From positions 1 through 10,749 of the forward strand of contig JBFHER010000126.1 in assembly GCA_041584055.1 (NCBI GenBank): a DNA stretch of 10,749 nucleotides. Reading direction: 5' to 3'. The stretch's first letter is position 1; each line of letters starts with the position of its first letter. The translations under genes and the position numbers were made by a program. This document shows, one piece after another, positions 5,872 to 10,749 of this stretch. This stretch comes from JBFHER01 sp041584055. GTDB lineage: Bacteria; Bacteroidota; Bacteroidia; Bacteroidales; UBA5342. The notes beneath the pieces were generated by a model that saw only the letters and a list, made by a program, of their open reading frames with translations, was not told where the DNA came from and did not search any database.

Positions 5872-5879
5872 CAGTTTCG
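5853..5879 (-). terminator. Rho-independent terminator of dusB
   Basis: On the minus strand, CGAAACTG (5879-5872) pairs with CAGTTCG (5867-5861), with one bulged A, around loop TTTG; the segment then reads TC and six T. It lies ten bases after the dusB stop codon and upstream of tRNA-Arg. Confidence 0.7.
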
Positions 5880-5889
5880 TAATATTTTT

Positions 5890-6888
5890 TCACATTAAAT
5901 TTGCTGGATCAGAACCGTACTTAAAAAGGACCTCATCCAACAATTCAAACACCTCTTGTTGTGTATTGGCTCGCAGCAGAGCAACACGCATGGCTCTGAA
6001 ATCTTTAAGCCCCTTGAATAGCGGAGAAACTGCAATATGACGGCGTGAATGCAGAATCCCTCGTTTTTCTTCAAGCCATGCAACGTTGTTTTGTATTTGC
6101 TTTTTCAAGACATCCAGCTTCTCTTTGTAAGAAAGAAGATATACCTCTTTACCATCCAAATAATCTCTGACTTCCTTAAAGATCCAGGGGGCACCAATAC
6201 AAGCACGTCCTATCATTATTGCATCAACGCCATAGGTTTCAAAAGCCTTTTTTGCCTCCTCACCATTTGAAATATCACCATTACCAATGATTGGAATATG
6301 CATACGAGGATTCCTTTTAACTTCTCCTATTAAGCTCCAATCAGAAGTCCCTTTATACATTTGTTCACGGGTGCGTCCATGAATCGCCAGAGCTTTCGCA
6401 CCTGCATCCTGCAACTGCTCTGCAAGGCCAACAATGGGTTTTGAACTATCGTCCCATCCCAATCGTGTTTTCACCGTCACAGGCAAAGCCACGGCATCCA
6501 CCACTGACTGCGTTATTTCCAGCATGCGGGGAATATCACGCAACAGCCCTGCCCCTGCTCCTTTACCTGCTATTTTTCGAACCGGACAACCAAAATTAAT
6601 GTCGATTATGTCCGGTTTCGCCTCCTCTGCCATAAGAGCTGCATCACGCATGGCTGCCACATCCTTTCCATAAATCTGTATCACCACAGGGCGCTCTGCA
6701 TCACTCACCATTAACTTTTGCTGGGTTTTTTTTACATTCCGAACCAGGGCATCCGCAGATACAAATTCCGTATATACAAGATCTGCACCAAACCCGCGAC
6801 ACATCAACCGAAATGATGGATCTGTCACATCTTCCATTGGGGCTAAAAAAACAGGGAATGGGCCAAACGTTATCTTTCCTATATTCAA
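5890..6888 (-). CDS. dusB: tRNA-dihydrouridine synthase B
   Basis: A 332-residue FMN enzyme that reduces uridines in the tRNA D loop to dihydrouridine using NAD(P)H. Visible family motifs: FLAPMEDVTDPSFR (14-27) at the flavin site, YTEFVSADAL (39-48), VIQIYG (69-74), INFGCPVRKI with catalytic C101, GAGAGLL, VKTRLGWDD (139-147), AIHGRTREQMYKG (168-180), GNGDI (202-206) and IGRACIGAPWIF (226-237). Length is normal for the family. The start codon is TTG (6888-6886): MNIGKITFGPFP aligns with the usual MKIGxIxFGxFP start, and the next in-frame Met is residue 18, inside the flavin motif. It is transcribed towards tRNA-Arg, with a terminator between, so the two are probably separate units. It is divergent from the large CheB-CheR-PAS gene. 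Confidence 0.96.
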   Translation of the reverse strand: MNIGKITFGPFPVFLAPMEDVTDPSFRLMCRGFGADLVYTEFVSADALVRNVKKTQQKLMVSDAERPVVIQIYGKDVAAMRDAALMAEEAKPDIIDINFGCPVRKIAGKGAGAGLLRDIPRMLEITQSVVDAVALPVTVKTRLGWDDSSKPIVGLAEQLQDAGAKALAIHGRTREQMYKGTSDWSLIGEVKRNPRMHIPIIGNGDISNGEEAKKAFETYGVDAIMIGRACIGAPWIFKEVRDYLDGKEVYLLSYKEKLDVLKKQIQNNVAWLEEKRGILHSRRHIAVSPLFKGLKDFRAMRVALLRANTQQEVFELLDEVLFKYGSDPANLM

Positions 6889-6904
6889 AATAAATAATTT
6901 TCTG

Positions 6905-6912
6905 CAAATATA
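6905..6912 (-). promoter_or_regulatory. -7 box of the dusB promoter
   Basis: On the minus strand this reads TATATTTG, a full match to TAnnTTTG. The predicted transcription start near 6900 leaves a leader of about 12 bases before the TTG start codon. No clear -33 TTTG was found at the normal distance. Confidence 0.55.
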
Positions 6913-7029
6913 AACGAAACCCTCTTATAAAAGGGGGAAAGGTCAGTATTGATTAATAATTCTCAAGACATAAAAACGAAAATAAAAAAACTTTACTGCA
7001 ATTATATGCTAATTTAATGTAAAATTTTT

Positions 7030-7037
7030 TATTTTTG
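7030..7037 (+). promoter_or_regulatory. -7 box of the CheB-CheR-PAS gene promoter
   Basis: TATTTTTG matches TAnnTTTG. Transcription would start near 7042, about 30 bases before the ATG. The run of T around it makes a chance match more likely here than at the other promoters, and no clear -33 element is seen. Confidence 0.45.
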
Positions 7038-7072
7038 TTAAGATATCCCTTAACGGTCACGACCGGCAATTT

Positions 7073-10000
7073 ATGGAAAAACCTTTGATAATAGGTATTG
7101 GTATAGATTCAATAGCATTACATAGTATTGAACAATTTTTCCATGTTCTTGGGAATCAATGTCAGCATTCATTTGTTCTTTTTCAAAATACAAACTCCAA
7201 TTATGATTTAATTCTCTTTCAACGGCTTACATCCATAACAAGCATGCCGGTTGTTTTAATTAAGAACGGCGCATTGATTGAAAAAAACACGATTTATATT
7301 CTTCCCTTTAAACAACCTTTTAAAATTGAAGAAAATCATTTTTTTCATGCACAACAAGATACGACAGCCACCTTAACAATGGATATGTTTTTTGAAACAT
7401 TGTCGGATTGTCTCGGAATGGAAGCCTTTGGACTGGTACTCGAAAACAAATCTGCTGATGGTTTAGCCGGATTAAAAAAAATGCACGAGAACGGGGGCTG
7501 TGTTATCGTGAAAGACCCTTCAAATGCAGAGGAAGACTACCTGCCATTTACTGTGATACAAGAAGAAATATCCTGTCAGATATTATCTGAAGGAGAACTA
7601 ATCCATGCTTTGACAAAGAACACTTGTACGAACTGTCGCAATACACTCGTCAACGAAAAAATTCCCTATTACAAAATACTTAACATTGTCCTTGACCAAA
7701 CGGGTGCTGACTTTAGAAAATACAAACAAAAAACCGTATTAAGGAGGATTGAAAAGCGGATGAGTACAATAAGCATAAAGGGATTAAACGACTATGCTTC
7801 ATACCTCACATTAAATCCATCTGAAGCCTTTCAACTTAAAGATGATTTTTTAATAAATGTAACAGATTTTTTCAGGGATAAAACAGCATTTTCTATTATT
7901 GAAAACCTTGTCCTAAAGCAACTTATAGAAAATGTGCCTTCGAACAGGCCCATCCGTATTTGGGTTGCAGGCTGTTCAACCGGCGAAGAAGTGTATTCGC
8001 TTGCTATTTGCCTTGAAAACTACCTGACAAAAAACAAGTTAAAAAGGAGTTACAAAATTTTTGCAACTGACATTGATAATCCATCGCTTATGCGTGCTGC
8101 AGCAGGTAAATTTACTCCTGAAGTTGTGACTGGCATGGATCCTCAATTCTTAGACCGCTATTTCAACTTTTCCGATAACCAATACACAATTATTAAAGCA
8201 ATTCGGGAAAACATTGTGTTTGCCTATCATAATCTATTGGCAGATCCTCCGTTTATTAATATAGATTTGGTTTCGTGCAGAAATTTATTGATTTACCTGC
8301 AGCCCGTTATCCAACAGAAAATATTACGAAACTTTTTGTTTTCGTTAAAGAAAAATGCCGTATTATTTTTGGGAACCAGTGAATCTCCCGGTGCTTTACA
8401 GAACGAGTTTGAATTGCTGGATTCCAAGTGGAAAATTTATAAGTGTAAACAAAACCGAAAGTTAATTAAAGCAAATCAAGCTGCTTCGCTCAATCATAAA
8501 ATTGAGTATCTTGATTATATAAAACCTACGAATAAAACAAAAACCATGATTAAAAGAGAATCAGGTGAACTTACATACATGCAATACCTTCTTGATGTAT
8601 TTACACCTTCATGCATTTGTATCGATGCATCATTTAATCTGCTTTACAGCAAAGGCGATGCAAAAAAATTCTTGAACATCCAGGATGGTGTTTTTCAGAA
8701 TAATGTATTGAAATTACTTAACAAGCAAACTGCAACTATCATAAAACAAGGTGTAACCAGGGCCTTGAAACAAAACGACTCCATTCTGATAAAGGGCGTG
8801 AAGCTTTATTCAGAAAATAAACTTGTAAAATTAGATCTTTCCATCCGACTGGTGCATAAAAATGATCTACTTCAGTGCATTATTATTGTTTTTGGAGATG
8901 AAGAAAAAAGTAATAATAGCATTGTTGAGATAGAACATGCCAATTTGAGTCAGGATGCCAGAAAACGCATTAGTGATCTGGAAGAAGAATTGGAACTGGC
9001 GCACCAACAAATAGAAGAGATTCAATACGAACGAGAACTAATCAAAGAACAGGTACAAGCCTCAAACGAAGAGCTTTTAACATCCAACGAAGAGTTGCAG
9101 GCAACCAATGAAGAACTTCAATCTGTCAATGAAGAGTTATACACACTTAATGCAGAGTTGCAGGATAAAAATAAATCCTTGAATGATCTTAACAATGACA
9201 TATCAAACTTACTTAACAGCACTGATATTGGAACACTGTTCGTGGATATGGAATTTCGAATCAGAAAGTTCACGCCGGCACTAAAAAAGCTGCTGCAACT
9301 TGAGTCAAGCGACATCGGAAGACCCATCACAAGCTATGCCTTTAACTTCTCTGGCGACACAAGATCAGACCTGCTTGAAGACATTAAAAGTGTAATCAGC
9401 AATCTCTCCTCTATCGAGAAGGAGATCTCAACCAATGATGGTCAATATTTTCTCAGGAAAATCCTCCCTTTTATTACGAATGAAAAAAGTATCAATGGCG
9501 TAGTAATTACCTTTGTGGACATTACAAACCTTAAAAAGGTTCAAAACAAGCTAGATCTCAACAAAAAACATTATCAAAGTTTAATTCAGTTAATGCCTGA
9601 CGCTTTTGCTTTGCACCGAATGATTTTCGACGAACAGGGCAATGCAGTGGATTACGAATTTCTGGAGATAAATGACGCTTTTGAGAATATGACCGGACTA
9701 AAAAAAGAATCGATCATCGGAAAGTCCGTGCGTGAAACACTTCCATCATTCGATGATTTCTGGCTAAAAAAATATGCTGACGTTGTGCAGTCCCAAAAAC
9801 CGATGCATATCACCCATTTCTCAAAAGAATTGGGCAAATATTTTGATGTCGTAGCATATAGCACTTTAAAAAATCACTTCGTGGCGCTTTTTAAGGATGT
9901 CACTTTCTCAAAGGAAGCTCAGATTGAAATTCAAAAAGCAAAAACACGATTTGAAATTACCAACGAAGCTTCCAATACCGGCATATGGGACTGGGATATA

Positions 10001-10749
10001 GAGACGAATGATTTATATCTTTCCCCAATTTGGAAAAAGCAATTGGGTTACAAGGACAATGAATTACCTAACACCTTTGCTTCCTGGCAAGATCGTCTGC
10101 ACCCGGACGATCTCACGAGAATGCTTAAAACCGTTGATGATTTTTTATCGAATGCAGGCAAATATTTTAACGCTAAGTTCCGACTTCGCCACAAGGATGG
10201 CAGTTACCGATGGATACACTCAAAAGCATCATCTACAATTGTTGATGGTAAAGTTGTACGCATGTTCGGTGCACATATGGACATCACCGAGACAGAAAAT
10301 GCCTATGAAAATTTAAGATTAAGCGAGCAACATCTGAGAACCATTTTTGATACGGTAAATGATGGCATGATGATTATGGATAAAGCTGGTAACATCATTG
10401 AAGTCAATAAATCAGCAGCCGACCTGTATGGGTTTTCAATTTCAGAATTGTTAAAAATCAATATTAATAATTCTGAAATGGTTGTTGAAAACAAACACCG
10501 TAATGGTAAGAAATTATTTGTAGATAAGGTTTTAAAAAACGGCTTTTATCAAATTCATTCGGAAGATAGAAGAAAAGACGGCTCTTCATTTAACTCAGAT
10601 GTAAGAGGAAAAGTGATTGAATACAAAAACGAAACATGTATATTAATAACGGTGAGAGATATCACGGAGTCAAAAAAAGCTGAAACCGAAATATTAAAAC
10701 TAAATCAGGCAATACATCAGTCTCCTGTACCAATAGTGATAACCGATAC
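7073..10749 (+). CDS. CheB-CheR-multi-PAS sensory protein (3' end outside window)
   Basis: One frame is open from ATG 7073 to the window end (1225 codons, no stop). Domains in order: CheB-like 1-185; CheR methyltransferase 197-456, with SAM loop WVAGCSTGEEVYSLA (297-311), FATDID and SCRNLLIYLQP (401-411), all intact; PAS-like region 502-620; coiled coil 625-710, with heptads based on NEELxxx at 663-704; PAS 712-820; PAS 833-945; PAS with HPDD and the KDGSYRWI core 960-1075; PAS 1088-1202; another PAS starting near 1210. In the CheB part the catalytic Ser and His positions read D12 and N39 while D129 is kept, so esterase activity is unlikely. No membrane segment is seen, so it is probably cytoplasmic. 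Related Bacteroidota fusions usually end in a histidine kinase, which would lie past the window. No chemotaxis gene is nearby; the signal is unknown. Confidence 0.92.
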   Translation, partial: MEKPLIIGIGIDSIALHSIEQFFHVLGNQCQHSFVLFQNTNSNYDLILFQRLTSITSMPVVLIKNGALIEKNTIYILPFKQPFKIEENHFFHAQQDTTATLTMDMFFETLSDCLGMEAFGLVLENKSADGLAGLKKMHENGGCVIVKDPSNAEEDYLPFTVIQEEISCQILSEGELIHALTKNTCTNCRNTLVNEKIPYYKILNIVLDQTGADFRKYKQKTVLRRIEKRMSTISIKGLNDYASYLTLNPSEAFQLKDDFLINVTDFFRDKTAFSIIENLVLKQLIENVPSNRPIRIWVAGCSTGEEVYSLAICLENYLTKNKLKRSYKIFATDIDNPSLMRAAAGKFTPEVVTGMDPQFLDRYFNFSDNQYTIIKAIRENIVFAYHNLLADPPFINIDLVSCRNLLIYLQPVIQQKILRNFLFSLKKNAVLFLGTSESPGALQNEFELLDSKWKIYKCKQNRKLIKANQAASLNHKIEYLDYIKPTNKTKTMIKRESGELTYMQYLLDVFTPSCICIDASFNLLYSKGDAKKFLNIQDGVFQNNVLKLLNKQTATIIKQGVTRALKQNDSILIKGVKLYSENKLVKLDLSIRLVHKNDLLQCIIIVFGDEEKSNNSIVEIEHANLSQDARKRISDLEEELELAHQQIEEIQYERELIKEQVQASNEELLTSNEELQATNEELQSVNEELYTLNAELQDKNKSLNDLNNDISNLLNSTDIGTLFVDMEFRIRKFTPALKKLLQLESSDIGRPITSYAFNFSGDTRSDLLEDIKSVISNLSSIEKEISTNDGQYFLRKILPFITNEKSINGVVITFVDITNLKKVQNKLDLNKKHYQSLIQLMPDAFALHRMIFDEQGNAVDYEFLEINDAFENMTGLKKESIIGKSVRETLPSFDDFWLKKYADVVQSQKPMHITHFSKELGKYFDVVAYSTLKNHFVALFKDVTFSKEAQIEIQKAKTRFEITNEASNTGIWDWDIETNDLYLSPIWKKQLGYKDNELPNTFASWQDRLHPDDLTRMLKTVDDFLSNAGKYFNAKFRLRHKDGSYRWIHSKASSTIVDGKVVRMFGAHMDITETENAYENLRLSEQHLRTIFDTVNDGMMIMDKAGNIIEVNKSAADLYGFSISELLKININNSEMVVENKHRNGKKLFVDKVLKNGFYQIHSEDRRKDGSSFNSDVRGKVIEYKNETCILITVRDITESKKAETEILKLNQAIHQSPVPIVITD
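9059..9184 (+). repeat. Six 21-base heptad repeats encoding the NEEL coiled coil
   Basis: Residues 663-704 of the CheB-CheR-PAS protein form six exact 7-residue steps: ASNEELL, TSNEELQ, ATNEELQ, SVNEELY, TLNAELQ, DKNKSLN. At the DNA level they recur every 21 bases with different codons, so the selection is on the protein. The segment links the CheR/first PAS part to the following PAS domains and is a likely signalling helix. Confidence 0.85.

Noticed and set aside
5753..6040. 95-residue plus-strand frame beginning with NWEGLEPPTSWAV
   Set aside because: This is the translation of the antisense of tRNA-Arg, a common false protein, continuing antisense into dusB.
7054..7065. CGGTC-AC-GACCG inverted repeat in the leader of the CheB-CheR-PAS gene
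   Set aside because: A two-base loop is too tight for a hairpin and the five-base arms are weak evidence for an operator.
10008..10316. 102-residue frame inside the CheB-CheR-PAS gene
   Set aside because: It lies in an alternative frame across a clear PAS domain (HPDD, KDGSYRWI); no independent coding signal.

Overview
The window looks like chromosomal DNA from a member of the Bacteroidota, perhaps a free-living Bacteroidales or Marinilabiliales type. The reasons are AT-rich intergenic DNA, weak or absent Shine-Dalgarno sequences, five well-placed matches to the Bacteroidota -7 promoter element TAnnTTTG, and protein families typical of that phylum. The lineage is an inference from these features; no database was searched.

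Layout. Positions 1-1656 (+) hold three envelope genes: the C-terminal part of a PspC-type membrane protein that begins before the window, a 66-residue LITAF-like membrane zinc ribbon, and a DUF2752 membrane protein overlapping it by 34 bases. Positions 1753-4631 (-) hold a redox/sulfur operon. In transcription order it encodes a thioredoxin-fold protein with CGNM in place of CxxC, a membrane-anchored thioredoxin with WCAPC, and a CoA-disulfide-reductase-like flavoprotein carrying two C-terminal rhodanese domains, the first without its cysteine. It ends in a Rho-independent terminator at 1688-1729. Divergent from it at 4788-5483 (+) is a Crp/Fnr-family regulator. The 156-bp gap between them has back-to-back -7 boxes and an FNR-like palindrome. 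I read the set as a regulator-controlled persulfide/sulfane-sulfur reduction module; the genes are clear, the physiology is inferred.

Positions 5550-5763 are an almost perfect tandem duplication (period 107 bp, two differences). Each copy carries a bidirectional terminator, and the left copy also carries a fragment of the 3' end of the neighbouring tRNA-Arg(ACG) gene (5754-5827, -). Next is dusB (5890-6888, -), a tRNA-dihydrouridine synthase with a TTG start and a very short leader. Its terminator overlaps the tRNA promoter.

Positions 7073-10749 (+) are filled by one reading frame that runs off the window. It is a large sensory protein with a degenerate CheB domain (catalytic Ser and His positions substituted), an intact CheR methyltransferase domain, a PAS-like region, a regular NEEL heptad coiled coil and at least four further PAS domains, with another starting at the edge. 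A histidine kinase or other output module probably follows outside the window. No mobile element, CRISPR array or gene-free stretch over 300 bases was seen.
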